Source: Echinicola shivajiensis (GTDB taxonomy: Bacteria > Bacteroidota > Bacteroidia > Cytophagales > Cyclobacteriaceae). From it: 64,000 nucleotides of DNA. Below the pieces are notes generated by a model that was given only the letters and a program-made list of their open reading frames with translations, searched no databases and was not told the origin of the DNA. Below are positions 9,275 through 17,867 of this stretch, one piece after another (within the stretch, counting starts at the first letter, position 1; every line of letters begins with the position of its first letter). The stretch lies in the NCBI RefSeq assembly GCF_018642165.1, contig NZ_JAHHZM010000001.1:620001-684000 (forward strand), in the 5' to 3' direction. Position numbers and translations under genes: made by a program.

Positions 9275-9910
9275 ATGCTAGAGGTCAGGCTAAAGAATGC
9301 TGCAAAGCGATTCCAATACGATTGGATATTTAGAAACCTGGATCTACATGTAAGTTCCAATACTAAAATTGCCATAACTGGCAGCAATGGTTCCGGTAAA
9401 TCCACTTTATTGAAGTGCCTTGCCGGAACCACACCTTTTACAGAGGGCAGTGCAGAATACCACTTCCAGAGCTCCCCTATTCAAGAATCTGAACTGTATC
9501 AGAAACTTGCCATAACTGCTCCCTATATGGAGCTGCCTGAAGAATTCACACTTTTCGAATTACTCCAATTTCATTTCGAATTCAAAGTGGCCCTAGAAGG
9601 AATGGACATCAATGACATGATGGAAACCATGTACCTTACTGAGGCAAAAAACAAACAAATCACCTACTTCTCATCCGGCATGAAACAACGCCTTAAACTA
9701 GGCCTTTGTTTCTTTTCTAAGGTCCCAATGCTGATTTTGGACGAACCTACATCTAACCTGGACAAAAGAGGTGTAGAATGGTATTTGAGCCTAGTAGAAC
9801 AATTCGGAAAGAACAGAACTATTTTTATAGGTTCAAATGAACCAAAGGAATATTCCTTTTGCAATCAAACCTTACATATTGAAGATTACAAGCTTCAGAA
9901 GTCCCTTTGA
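9275..9910 (+). CDS. ABC transporter ATP-binding protein (stand-alone)
   Basis: A 211-residue ABC ATPase: Walker A GSNGSGKST (about 36-44), signature FSSGMKQRL (C-loop SSGMK in place of LSGGQ) and Walker B MLILDEPTSNLD. It starts 3 bases after lpxA and probably shares the operon. No permease is encoded beside it. The short length and degenerate C-loop are like CcmA-type or gliding-associated single ATPases; the cargo cannot be told from sequence. The H-loop position appears to be changed (TIFIGSNEPKE, where a histidine is usual), so hydrolysis may be slow. Confidence 0.9.
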   Translation: MLEVRLKNAAKRFQYDWIFRNLDLHVSSNTKIAITGSNGSGKSTLLKCLAGTTPFTEGSAEYHFQSSPIQESELYQKLAITAPYMELPEEFTLFELLQFHFEFKVALEGMDINDMMETMYLTEAKNKQITYFSSGMKQRLKLGLCFFSKVPMLILDEPTSNLDKRGVEWYLSLVEQFGKNRTIFIGSNEPKEYSFCNQTLHIEDYKLQKSL

Positions 9911-9958
9911 TTTCAATTGAATATCCTTATATTTACCTGAAAATTCATTTGATAAACT

Positions 9959-10432
9959 ATGAAAAAACTATTCGCATCTTACTTGTTAATTTTTTCTTTG
10001 ATCACTCTTTTTTCTTGCGGTAGTAAAGACGATCCAACACCATCCAAAACTCCTGAACAAATAGCCACTGAAAAGCTGACTGGTGAAGGCAGCCAAACAT
10101 GGATTGTAACGGGTGGAGCTGTCACCCATAATGGAACAGATGAAACTCCCGACTGGACAGATTTTGAAATTACTTTTTCCTCAAATGGAAGTACAAAAGC
10201 CTATACCACCAGCAATGCAAACAATCTTTATGATGGAAGTGGAAACTGGTCATTTTCTGGAAATAATTTCGATAAAATCACCCTTACCGGCTCCCAACCA
10301 GCAGCAGGAGAAGAAATTTCCTTCTCAGGAGCAGGGAGCAATTTAGTTTTGGAATTCACTGTACCTACCCCAACCAATGGACGGGTAAAAGCACTAGCAG
10401 GATCTTATAAGTTTGAATTGAAGGCTAAATAA
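9959..10432 (+). CDS. small predicted lipoprotein
   Basis: 157 residues with a type II signal peptide: hydrophobic stretch SYLLIFSLITLFSC, lipobox cysteine at about residue 20, followed by GSKDDPTP. The mature part is rich in T, G, N and S with alternating hydrophobic residues, suggesting a beta-sandwich lipocalin-like or DUF5004-like fold (GSQTWIVTGG, DFEITFSSNGS, LAGSYKFELKAK). Function unknown. It lies 48 bases after the ABC ATPase and 8 bases before the next exported protein, so those two are probably co-transcribed. Confidence 0.8.
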   Translation: MKKLFASYLLIFSLITLFSCGSKDDPTPSKTPEQIATEKLTGEGSQTWIVTGGAVTHNGTDETPDWTDFEITFSSNGSTKAYTTSNANNLYDGSGNWSFSGNNFDKITLTGSQPAAGEEISFSGAGSNLVLEFTVPTPTNGRVKALAGSYKFELKAK

Positions 10433-10440
10433 TCCTGATC

Positions 10441-10878
10441 ATGAAAAGCATAGCTCTAATTTTCTCTTTCCTATGGGCTATTTGTCATTTTAGTCAGGCA
10501 CAATCAGAAAATTCTATCGAACTGGTCAATGCTGTTCAAAAGCTCACTGAGACCATGATCAACCCGGACAAAGCAACACTTAAAAAACTGACGGACAAGA
10601 AACTCTCCTATGGCCACTCCAGTGGAAAAATCGAAAACCAAGCTAAATTTATAGAAAGCTTATTAAGTGGTGCTTCGGATTTTGTGAGTATTGACCTACA
10701 AAATCAAAATTATGAAGTGGTTGATAATATCGGTATCGCAAGACATATCTTGGTCGCTGAAACCAATGATAGCGGAGTCCCAGGCAAGGTAAAAATCGGT
10801 GTCATGATGGTATGGAGATATGATAATGGCCAGTGGAAGCTATTGGTAAGACAAGCCTACAAACTTCCACCGGCCTGA
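10441..10878 (+). CDS. exported NTF2-like (DUF4440/SnoaL-type) protein
   Basis: 145 residues with a signal peptide (IALIFSFLWAICHFSQAQ). The mature domain has the NTF2-like pattern of DUF4440 proteins: helical start (IELVNAVQKLTETMINPDKATL), KLSYGHSSGKIENQAKFIESL, then strands ending in MMVWRYDNGQWKLLVRQAYK. Such proteins are small periplasmic or surface binding/enzyme domains; no catalytic residues can be assigned. It ends convergently with mutS2, with 6 bases between the stops. Confidence 0.8.
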   Translation: MKSIALIFSFLWAICHFSQAQSENSIELVNAVQKLTETMINPDKATLKKLTDKKLSYGHSSGKIENQAKFIESLLSGASDFVSIDLQNQNYEVVDNIGIARHILVAETNDSGVPGKVKIGVMMVWRYDNGQWKLLVRQAYKLPPA

Positions 10879-10884
10879 CCTATT

Positions 10885-13275
10885 TTATCTTAAAGTCACC
10901 AAGGTAACCCCAGCACCACCGCGATCAGCGTGCTCATCTTCAAACTGCCCTACAGCTGGCATTGATCGGAGTAAATTGCGTGTAATTTCCCTTAATATAC
11001 CATCACCTTTTCCGTGCACAATCCTCAGGTCTTTGACACCTAACATATGGCCTTCATCCACAAAATTCTGAACTATTGCCAAAATTTCCTCACCACGTTT
11101 CCCTCTTAGATCTAGGTTAGGAGAAAAATCCCGCATTTTGGAAGTGGTATCATAACTCATTCTGGAGGCAATGGCTTTCTTCTCCTTTTTAAGGGTGGTA
11201 TTGGAAATTTTTTCCAGCCTGTTCAGCTTCACATTGGACTTTAAATCACCAATGCTGATTTCCACGTCCTTATTCCTTATTGAGATCACCTCAGCAATAG
11301 CACCATTGTCCTTTAGACGGACATGGTCACCTGCTTTGATTTCACCGGAAATGACCTTTATTTCCTGAGGAAGTTTAGGTTTGATGGTTTTATCTGGCTT
11401 GATAGCAGTTTTTAAGCTTTCCAGTTCCTTTCTCGCCTTTTGAGTGGCGACTTTCTCTGCCTTATTTTCTTTAATGGATCGGATGGTCTCCTCGATCTTA
11501 CTGTTCGCCCCATCCAGAATGGCTTTGGCTTCCAACTTGGCCAGCTGAATCAATTGCTTTTGGTTACCCTCGATAGTCTCCTTAAGCTCATTATATTCTT
11601 TCAGCCTTTTGGTGAGCAACCTCTCCTTTCTCTGGACCTCGTCCAAGACCTTTTCGTACTTGGATTTCTCAGATTCCAGCTTGTTCAGCAACCTATCATA
11701 CCTCACGCGCTCCTCGCCAATATGCTCTTTGGCATAGCCTATAATGTCCTTTGAAATCCCAATTTTGGTGGCTATTTCCAGGGCAAAGGAACTACCTGGC
11801 TTACCTATTTCAAGCTGATAAAGAGGCTCCAGTTTGTCCACATCAAAGCGCATGGCTCCATTGGTCATACCTTGATTTTTGGCGGCTATCTGCTTCAGGT
11901 TTCCATAGTGAGTGGTCACGACGCCATAAGCCCCTGATTTATTCAAGGCCAGCAAAATGGATTCAGCAATGGCCCCGCCAAACTGTGGCTCAGTTCCTGT
12001 ACCAAATTCATCAATGAAGAAGATGGATTTCTTATCGGCAAACTGGGTAAAGTACTTCATGCTCATCAAATGGGAGCTATAGGTACTTAGATCATTTTCT
12101 ATATTTTGCTCATCTCCAATATCAATAAAGAAATTATGGAACACTGTACATTTTGAATGCGGATCCATGGGCACCAACAGCCCACATTGCAGCATATACT
12201 GTACCAAGGCCACTGTCTTAAGACTTACAGACTTCCCGCCTGCATTGGGCCCTGAAATCACCAAAAGGCGGCTATTATGGTCCAAGTGAATGTTCAGGGG
12301 AACAATCTTTCTATCTTGCTGCTTGAGCGCCTGTTCCAAAACCGGGTGACGGGCATTGTACCATTCTATAACTTTTTCCTTTTGAAGGCTGGGCTTACTG
12401 GCATTCATTTTCAAGGCAAGCTTGGCCTTGGCTCGGATAAAATCTACCATGCCCAAAAAGCGGAAAGCACTCTTCAACTCAGGAATATGAGGCCTTAAAG
12501 TGTTGGTAAGCTCAGTGAGGATTTTCTGTACCTCCCTGCGTTCCATATATTCAAGCTCTTTCAACTCATTGTTGATATCCAAAACCTCCGCAGGCTCCAA
12601 GAATACCGTCTGTCCAGTGGCAGACTCATCATGCACAAAGCCCTTGATTTTCCTTTTGTTTTCCGCCAGAACAGGCATTACCATTCTACCACCTCGGATC
12701 GTAATGGAGGCATCATCAGGCGTCAGCCCCTTCGCTTTTGCTTCTCGAAAAATCCTGTCCAAAACCTTTCTGAGTCTATTTTCCTCATATAGGATTTGCG
12801 CCCTGATCAAACTCAGTTCACGGGTAGCATTATTCTTGATTTTACCCTTATCATCCAATACCCTTTCGATTGAGCGCAAAAGTGTATTATCAAGGTTGAC
12901 CAAACCCAAGAGCTGGAAAAGCTGAGGGTATTCTTCCTGAAACTTGGTAAAGAAGTCTACACAACCCTTGAGTGTAAGTAAGGAAAGGCGGATTTCATGA
13001 AAATCCTCCTCATACAAAAAAGTCCCTTCAATCTTGGCTTTATCCAAGTAAGGGTAAATGTTCAAAAAGTTTGACGAGGGAAACATTTCACCTGACAACA
13101 AAATCTGGCGAAACTCTTCAGTTTGATCCAATAGCTTGTTCAGCAAATTAATGTCTTTTGAGAAAGACACTTTCTGAACAATATCAGTACCCAGCTTGCT
13201 GGTACACTCCTCCTTGATCCACTCTTTTATTTTATCAAAATTAATCTTAGACTCAAGATTATCCGGATATAGCAT
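10885..13275 (-). CDS. mutS2: MutS2, endonuclease/ribosome-rescue MutS-family ATPase
   Basis: 796 residues, full length for MutS2. Seen: MutS core (about 1-320), ATPase domain with Walker A GPNAGGKS (342-349), Walker B FFIDEFGTGTEP and the TTHYGNLK segment, a long coiled coil (about 515-625), a KOW-like region (KAGDHVRLKDNGAIAEV), and a C-terminal Smr domain with LDLRGKR and RIVHGKGDGILR. MutS2 lacks the mismatch-recognition domain; in other bacteria it limits recombination or splits collided ribosomes, with Smr as the nuclease part. It starts 4 bases after the upstream DUF4296 gene. Confidence 0.96.
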   Translation of the reverse strand: MLYPDNLESKINFDKIKEWIKEECTSKLGTDIVQKVSFSKDINLLNKLLDQTEEFRQILLSGEMFPSSNFLNIYPYLDKAKIEGTFLYEEDFHEIRLSLLTLKGCVDFFTKFQEEYPQLFQLLGLVNLDNTLLRSIERVLDDKGKIKNNATRELSLIRAQILYEENRLRKVLDRIFREAKAKGLTPDDASITIRGGRMVMPVLAENKRKIKGFVHDESATGQTVFLEPAEVLDINNELKELEYMERREVQKILTELTNTLRPHIPELKSAFRFLGMVDFIRAKAKLALKMNASKPSLQKEKVIEWYNARHPVLEQALKQQDRKIVPLNIHLDHNSRLLVISGPNAGGKSVSLKTVALVQYMLQCGLLVPMDPHSKCTVFHNFFIDIGDEQNIENDLSTYSSHLMSMKYFTQFADKKSIFFIDEFGTGTEPQFGGAIAESILLALNKSGAYGVVTTHYGNLKQIAAKNQGMTNGAMRFDVDKLEPLYQLEIGKPGSSFALEIATKIGISKDIIGYAKEHIGEERVRYDRLLNKLESEKSKYEKVLDEVQRKERLLTKRLKEYNELKETIEGNQKQLIQLAKLEAKAILDGANSKIEETIRSIKENKAEKVATQKARKELESLKTAIKPDKTIKPKLPQEIKVISGEIKAGDHVRLKDNGAIAEVISIRNKDVEISIGDLKSNVKLNRLEKISNTTLKKEKKAIASRMSYDTTSKMRDFSPNLDLRGKRGEEILAIVQNFVDEGHMLGVKDLRIVHGKGDGILREITRNLLRSMPAVGQFEDEHADRGGAGVTLVTLR

Positions 13276-13279
13276 ACTA

Positions 13280-13615
13280 TTATTTTCCTTCTTTTTCTTT
13301 CACATTAAGTGAATCAATCACCCGACCATAAAGTTCCTCCATCTTTTCTGTATCTCTCAGATAATATTCCAAACTCTCCATATATACCGAGTCCTGCACT
13401 TGGTGATTCTCAAAAACACGGCTTTCGAATAAAGGATACAGTTTTTTGGAAGAATCGTATGAAATAGGCAGAGAACTAGCCATACCCTCGGCCAGATGGA
13501 TATCCACCATGATTTCTACCATTTTATCTTCGGACAACAAATAATCAGGCTGCCCCTCTTCAGAACAAGACAGCAGTCCACAAAGGGCGAGAATGAAGAA
13601 TATTGATTTTTTCAC
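13280..13615 (-). CDS. DUF4296 lipoprotein
   Basis: 111 residues with a lipobox (FILALCGLLSC, Cys at about 17) and the DUF4296 pattern (LLSEDKMVEIMVDIHLAEG, DSVYMESLEYYLRDTEKMEELYGRVIDSL). The start is GTG at 13615. DUF4296 proteins are small Bacteroidota lipoproteins of unknown function. It is probably co-transcribed with mutS2, 4 bases downstream. Divergent from the DUF58 gene, with a 108-base shared upstream region. Confidence 0.88.
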   Translation of the reverse strand: MKKSIFFILALCGLLSCSEEGQPDYLLSEDKMVEIMVDIHLAEGMASSLPISYDSSKKLYPLFESRVFENHQVQDSVYMESLEYYLRDTEKMEELYGRVIDSLNVKEKEGK

Positions 13616-13723
13616 AATGCAAAATTAGCCATTTCCGTTGAAATTTAGATAATATGTTATCCATTACTCGTTTTATTATTCGATCTAGTCCATTAAATTT
13701 AGGCCCTCGGAAAGAAATAGCCC

Positions 13724-14602
13724 ATGAAGCAACTGCTGAAAAAACTTAGAAAATACGAAATCATGATCAGGAAGGTGGCCAACAACCACCTACAGGGTGA
13801 TTATCAGTCCATTTTCAAAGGTGCGGGCCTTGAATTCGATGACTTGAGGCCTTACCAATACGGAGACGATGTACGTACCATCGAATGGAAGGTATCTGCA
13901 AAGGGCCATGGTACCTTCGTCAAGACCTTCAAAGAGGATAAAGACCAGTCAGTATATTTTCTTTTGGACATCAGTGGATCCCAAGATATCGGGGACGAAA
14001 GGAGAAAGAAAATTGATTTGGGAAAGGAAATCGCCGGAGTGCTCACACTAGCAGCCATCCATGAAGGCAGCCAAGTAGCACTGGTATCTTTTTCAGACCA
14101 AAAGGAAAAAGTCATTCTCCCGGGGAAAGGCCCAAAGCAAGGAGTGAAAGTGATTAGAGGAATTTTCAAGCACGAAAATAAATCTATCAAAACCGACCTT
14201 AATGAAATGTTCACCTTTTGTCTGAATTTGATCAAAAAGCGGAGCATAATCATTGTAATTTCGGATTTTATAGATGTGAATTACGAAAGGTCCTTTAAAG
14301 CCCTCGGAGAAAAGCATGATGTGGTAGCCATACAGGTTACCGACCCAAGGGAATCGGCACTACCTTCTTTGGGAATCATCCCGGTTTTTGACAAGGAGGA
14401 AGGCAAAACCACCTGGGTAAACACTGCTTTTGGCAGTTTTTCCAAAAAGATTTCTGATACATTCACCACAGAAAGAAGCTCATTAAAAGAATTATGCAAG
14501 AAAAACCAGATAAACTATCTCCCCATTGATACCCGGGAAGACATCGTGCTTCCACTGATTGAATTGTTTAGGTACAGGAATAAAACCATGAAGCGTGGGT
14601 AA
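13724..14602 (+). CDS. DUF58 family protein (VWA-like)
   Basis: 292 residues of the DUF58 family: the signature KGAGLEFDDLRPYQYGDDVR-type region near 32-51, IEWKVSAK, and a degenerate VWA metal site LDISGSQ (D82-x-S-x-S86). DUF58 proteins are usually encoded beside MoxR AAA+ ATPases and Bat VWA proteins and are thought to act as adaptors in assembly of envelope or metal-containing complexes. Here the operon begins with DUF58; no moxR is upstream, where a divergent DUF4296-mutS2 pair sits instead. It overlaps the next gene by 8 bases. Confidence 0.92.
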   Translation: MKQLLKKLRKYEIMIRKVANNHLQGDYQSIFKGAGLEFDDLRPYQYGDDVRTIEWKVSAKGHGTFVKTFKEDKDQSVYFLLDISGSQDIGDERRKKIDLGKEIAGVLTLAAIHEGSQVALVSFSDQKEKVILPGKGPKQGVKVIRGIFKHENKSIKTDLNEMFTFCLNLIKKRSIIIVISDFIDVNYERSFKALGEKHDVVAIQVTDPRESALPSLGIIPVFDKEEGKTTWVNTAFGSFSKKISDTFTTERSSLKELCKKNQINYLPIDTREDIVLPLIELFRYRNKTMKRG

Positions 14603-15494
14603 TATCAAAGGATTCTTCATTAGCATATTATTATTAGTCTTCTCTACTAACCTTCAGGCACAAAAGCTGAAATTGGAAGGCTATTTTCTTCAAGACTCCG
14701 CCAAATTGGGCGAAAGGGTTGGCTATGTACTAAAAGCCGAATATCCTTCGGAAATGGATATCGTATTTCCTGACTCCACTTATGACTATCAGGATTTTGC
14801 CTTTTTGGAGAAACAAACATTTACATCATACACAGCTGACAGTGTCACGCTGGACAGTGCTGTATATTTTCTTTCCAACTTCTCTTTGGATCCGTTAAAG
14901 TCTTATTCACTTCCTGTATTTGAAATATTAAAATATGACAGTTTGCAGCATTCCCCTGCTGAAGATAATTTAACGCTCGAACTGACCATAAAGCCCTTAC
15001 CGGAGAAACTCGCTTTCAAAGACAATGATAAATACCAGGCCATTCCGAAGGAGTTTAATTATCCTTACCTGTTAATTTTCTTGGGTATCCTCGTCATCAC
15101 AGCCGTGGCTTCCATCCTGTTATTTGGCAATAAAGTCCAAAAGCAGTGGGCCATCAGAAAGCTGAAAAAGAAACACAAGAAATTCCTGGCAAAATGGACT
15201 AAGGCTGTACAAGACCTACAGTCCAAGCCAAGCTTACAAGTCGCAGATGAAACACTTTGGCTTTGGAAAGATTATATGGAGGAATTGACTGGCAAGCCCT
15301 ATCGGGAGTGGACGTCCACGGAAATTGGGGAGTTTATGGAAATGCCTGAGCTTGTCAATGACTTTAGGAAAATCGAAATCATCATTTATGCCAACAGGGC
15401 TTCTGAAGGCCTTTTGGTTACTTGTGACAAATTAAAATCAGTGTGCGAAGATATGTATCACCAAAAAATCAAAGAAATCCATGAGAGCAAATGA
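14595..15494 (+). CDS. membrane protein of Bat operon (BatD-like position), unknown function
   Basis: 299 residues, starting at a GTG that overlaps the DUF58 stop by 8 bases. N-terminal signal sequence (FFISILLLVFSTNLQA), a periplasmic beta-rich domain (to about 150), one transmembrane helix (about 157-178, LLIFLGILVITAVASILLF), and a basic cytoplasmic tail with helices (KKKHKKFLAKWTKAVQDL; WLWKDYMEELTGKPYREW). Proteins of this layout lie between DUF58 and BatA in Bacteroidota. No enzymatic motif is seen. Its 3' end overlaps batA by 14 bases, so the three genes are tightly coupled. Confidence 0.85.
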   Translation: MGNIKGFFISILLLVFSTNLQAQKLKLEGYFLQDSAKLGERVGYVLKAEYPSEMDIVFPDSTYDYQDFAFLEKQTFTSYTADSVTLDSAVYFLSNFSLDPLKSYSLPVFEILKYDSLQHSPAEDNLTLELTIKPLPEKLAFKDNDKYQAIPKEFNYPYLLIFLGILVITAVASILLFGNKVQKQWAIRKLKKKHKKFLAKWTKAVQDLQSKPSLQVADETLWLWKDYMEELTGKPYREWTSTEIGEFMEMPELVNDFRKIEIIIYANRASEGLLVTCDKLKSVCEDMYHQKIKEIHESK

Positions 15495-16527
15495 TATAGC
15501 AGAATGGTTTTCGTTGAGCTGGTTTTTCCCTGAAACCTTCCGTTCCTATGAGTGGGAAAACCCTTGGGCCATGCATCTACTTTGGATAGTGCCTTTAATA
15601 TTGTTGATCAGGAAATTCACCAAGATCCTCAAAAACCCAGCCCTGGAATTGTCCCTACCCGAAAGCGTGGCCAGCAGCAATCCATGGACTTATTTGAGAT
15701 TGGTCCCTACTCTTTTCTTCTCCTTGGCCATGCTGATGATCATCATTGCCCTGGCAAGGCCCCAGCGGTCCAATGAAAAGGTGGAGCAAAGCACGGAAGG
15801 TATCGATATCATGTTAGTGCTGGATATTTCAGAATCCATGGACCTACAGGATTTCAAGCCCAACAGATTGGAAGCTGCCAAATCCACCGCAATAGACTTT
15901 ATCAACGGTCGCTTTGGGGACCGAATAGGCATGGTAATCTTTGCCGGTGAGGCTTATTCCCTCGCTCCATTGACCACAGATTATGAATTACTGACTGACT
16001 TGATAGAAGATATATCTTTTGATATGATGGATGTAAAAGGCACAGCAATAGGTAGTGCTGTAGCTACTGCAACCAACAGGATGCGAGAATCCAATTCCAA
16101 GTCAAAAGTAATGGTACTGCTCAGTGATGGGGACAATAATGCAGGTAATGTAGACCCTACCTTCGCTGCGGAATTGGCAGAGGCCATGGACATTAAGATT
16201 TATACCATTGCAGTAGGTAAAGATGGGATGGTACCCTATGGCACTGACTTTTTTGGCAGACCTCAAATGGTGGAAACCTATTTGAATGAAACCACCTTGA
16301 GGGATTTGGCGAGAATTGGAAAAGGACAGTTTTTCCGGGCCTCAGATGACAATGCCCTGGAGAATATATTTGAGCAGATCAACCAAATGGAGAAAGCAGA
16401 GATTCTAGAATCAAGGTACAAGGAAACCCAGGATTTCTACAGACCTTATTTGTTTTTTGCCATTATCTTCTTCTTTATCTGGCTCACCTTGAAAAGCACC
16501 TTTGTCAATAACTTCCTATTGGATTAA
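15481..16527 (+). CDS. batA: BatA-like VWA domain membrane protein
   Basis: 348 residues. Two N-terminal transmembrane segments (about 31-45 and 73-92) precede a von Willebrand factor A domain with an intact MIDAS: D115-x-S117-x-S119 (LVLDISESMD), T in MDVKGTAIG and D in LLSDGDNN. A C-terminal helix (PYLFFAIIFFFIWLTL) anchors the other end. Bat proteins support aerotolerance and envelope function in Bacteroidota, with MoxR as partner ATPase. An intrinsic terminator follows directly, so batB, batC, batD and batE are not part of this operon. Confidence 0.92.
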   Translation: MRANDIAEWFSLSWFFPETFRSYEWENPWAMHLLWIVPLILLIRKFTKILKNPALELSLPESVASSNPWTYLRLVPTLFFSLAMLMIIIALARPQRSNEKVEQSTEGIDIMLVLDISESMDLQDFKPNRLEAAKSTAIDFINGRFGDRIGMVIFAGEAYSLAPLTTDYELLTDLIEDISFDMMDVKGTAIGSAVATATNRMRESNSKSKVMVLLSDGDNNAGNVDPTFAAELAEAMDIKIYTIAVGKDGMVPYGTDFFGRPQMVETYLNETTLRDLARIGKGQFFRASDDNALENIFEQINQMEKAEILESRYKETQDFYRPYLFFAIIFFFIWLTLKSTFVNNFLLD

Positions 16528-16537
16528 GATTATATAA

Positions 16538-16568
16538 GGGCAGCAATTTCGAATTGCTGCCCTTTTTT
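16538..16568 (+). terminator. intrinsic terminator after batA
   Basis: An 11-bp perfect stem (GGGCAGCAATT / AATTGCTGCCC) with loop TCG is followed by six T. It lies 11 bases after the batA stop. Confidence 0.9.
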
Positions 16569-16615
16569 ATTTGCCTGTGTCGTCCTGAAATAAGTTGACA
16601 ACAAATTGACTTATT

Positions 16616-16699
16616 ATGAAAAAGGAAATGCTAGAAACCCTAAAGCGTAAAAAGCTTCTACGTTCAAAACAACAGCGTGAAAGTAAAACCAAACAGTAG
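16616..16699 (+). CDS. 27-codon basic micro-ORF, doubtful, possibly an IS-end remnant
   Basis: An ATG-TAG frame encoding a Lys/Arg-rich 27-mer (MKKEMLETLKRKKLLRSKQQ...). It is preceded by TCGTCCTGAAATAAGTTGAC, which reminds me of terminal inverted repeats of IS3-type elements in Bacteroidota, so this may be the solo left end and the start of a transposase OrfA. No second end is visible. Coding status is uncertain; there is no homology evidence. Confidence 0.15.
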   Translation: MKKEMLETLKRKKLLRSKQQRESKTKQ

Positions 16700-16710
16700 T
16701 CCCATATAAA

Positions 16711-16742
16711 TTTGCCCAAAGGAATTCCCCCACTTATCTTTG
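16711..16742 (+). promoter_or_regulatory. Bacteroidota sigma-A promoter for yggS
   Basis: TTTG (16711-16714), a 20-base spacer, then TATCTTTG (16735-16742), an exact match to TTTG-N19-21-TAnnTTTG. The yggS ATG is at 16762, giving a short leader. Confidence 0.75.
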
Positions 16743-16761
16743 AATAAGAAAAAACCAAGGA

Positions 16762-17436
16762 ATGAGCATAAAAGAAAACCTATCCGATTTAAAAAACCAA
16801 TTCAAAAAAACTGATTGCCTTTTGGTAGCTGTGAGTAAGACCAAGCCTGTTTCTGATATCCAAGAAGCTTATGATGCAGGCATTAGGGACTTTGGCGAAA
16901 ATAAGGTACAAGAACTGGTGGACAAACATCCTCTGTTGCCCGACGATATCCAATGGCATATGATTGGACACCTTCAAAGAAATAAGGTCAAATATATTGC
17001 CCCTTTTATCCACCTGATCCATGGAGTGGATACTTTTAAATTGCTCAAAGAAATCAATAAGCAGGCTAAAAAAGCGGAAAGGATTATTCCTTGTTTATTA
17101 CAAATCCACATCGCCAAAGAAGAGACCAAATTTGGCTTCAGTGAAGAAGAGATTTTGGAATTATTACAAGAGGGGGCTTTCGATGAACTGGAAAACGTAA
17201 GGATTATAGGCCTGATGGGTATGGCTACCAATACCGATGATGAAAACCAAGTCAGAAAGGAATTTGCCTGGTTAAGAGGATTTTTGGATCAACTTAACAC
17301 TAAAAAGCTACCCAACAATTTTGCCTTAAAAGAACTTTCCATGGGAATGAGTGGTGATTTCCTGATAGCCCAAGAAGAAGGCAGTACCATGGTCAGGGTG
17401 GGCAGCGCCATTTTTGGAAGGAGAAATTATCGATAA
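16762..17436 (+). CDS. yggS: YggS/PROSC family pyridoxal phosphate homeostasis protein
   Basis: 224 residues of the PLPBP family, a single alanine-racemase-like TIM barrel that binds PLP and buffers its level. Seen: PLP lysine K26 in LVAVSKTKP, FGENKVQEL, WHMIGHLQRNKVK, the cofactor loop LSMGMSGDF and the C-terminal VRVGSAIFG. It has its own promoter. The downstream DUF423 gene starts 1 base after the stop, so both share a transcript. Confidence 0.96.
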   Translation: MSIKENLSDLKNQFKKTDCLLVAVSKTKPVSDIQEAYDAGIRDFGENKVQELVDKHPLLPDDIQWHMIGHLQRNKVKYIAPFIHLIHGVDTFKLLKEINKQAKKAERIIPCLLQIHIAKEETKFGFSEEEILELLQEGAFDELENVRIIGLMGMATNTDDENQVRKEFAWLRGFLDQLNTKKLPNNFALKELSMGMSGDFLIAQEEGSTMVRVGSAIFGRRNYR

Positions 17437-17437
17437 T

Positions 17438-17824
17438 ATGAACTATAGCAATACAATCAAACTTGCTGCTGCATTGGGTGCCTTAACTGTGGCCATAGGA
17501 GCTTTCGGAGCCCATGGTCTGGAACCGATTTTGGAAAAATATGGCAGGGTGGAAACCTATGAAACGGCCGTAAAATATCAGTTCTACCATACCTTGGCTA
17601 TCTTTTTGGTGGGCATTCTTCAAGTTCAATTCCCCCACAGTAAGTCGCTAAAAAACGCTATCTATTCCTTTTTGGCAGGTATCCTTATTTTCTCAGGATC
17701 ACTTTATATCCTTTCCACCACTGGTACCAATTGGCTAGGCGCCATCACCCCATTGGGAGGATTGGCCTTTATTATTGGCTGGATTTTTGTTTTTCTGGGG
17801 CTTAAGCCAAAACCAAAAAATTAA
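17438..17824 (+). CDS. DUF423 family small membrane protein
   Basis: 128 residues from the ATG at 17438 (MNYSNTIKLAAALGAL); an ATG at 17414 is in frame but overlaps yggS. Four predicted transmembrane helices and the DUF423 signature GAFGAHGL, followed by YETAVKYQFYHTLAIFLVG. The family (YgdD-like) is inner-membrane and of unknown function. It lies 1 base after yggS. Confidence 0.92.
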   Translation: MNYSNTIKLAAALGALTVAIGAFGAHGLEPILEKYGRVETYETAVKYQFYHTLAIFLVGILQVQFPHSKSLKNAIYSFLAGILIFSGSLYILSTTGTNWLGAITPLGGLAFIIGWIFVFLGLKPKPKN

Positions 17825-17867
17825 GCAATAGCTTTTTTAATGGTTCTTATATCCTAATTCAGATTTT

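Noticed and set aside
12500-12925. 141-codon plus-strand frame
   Set aside because: Antisense to mutS2, low complexity (Ser, Leu, Arg).
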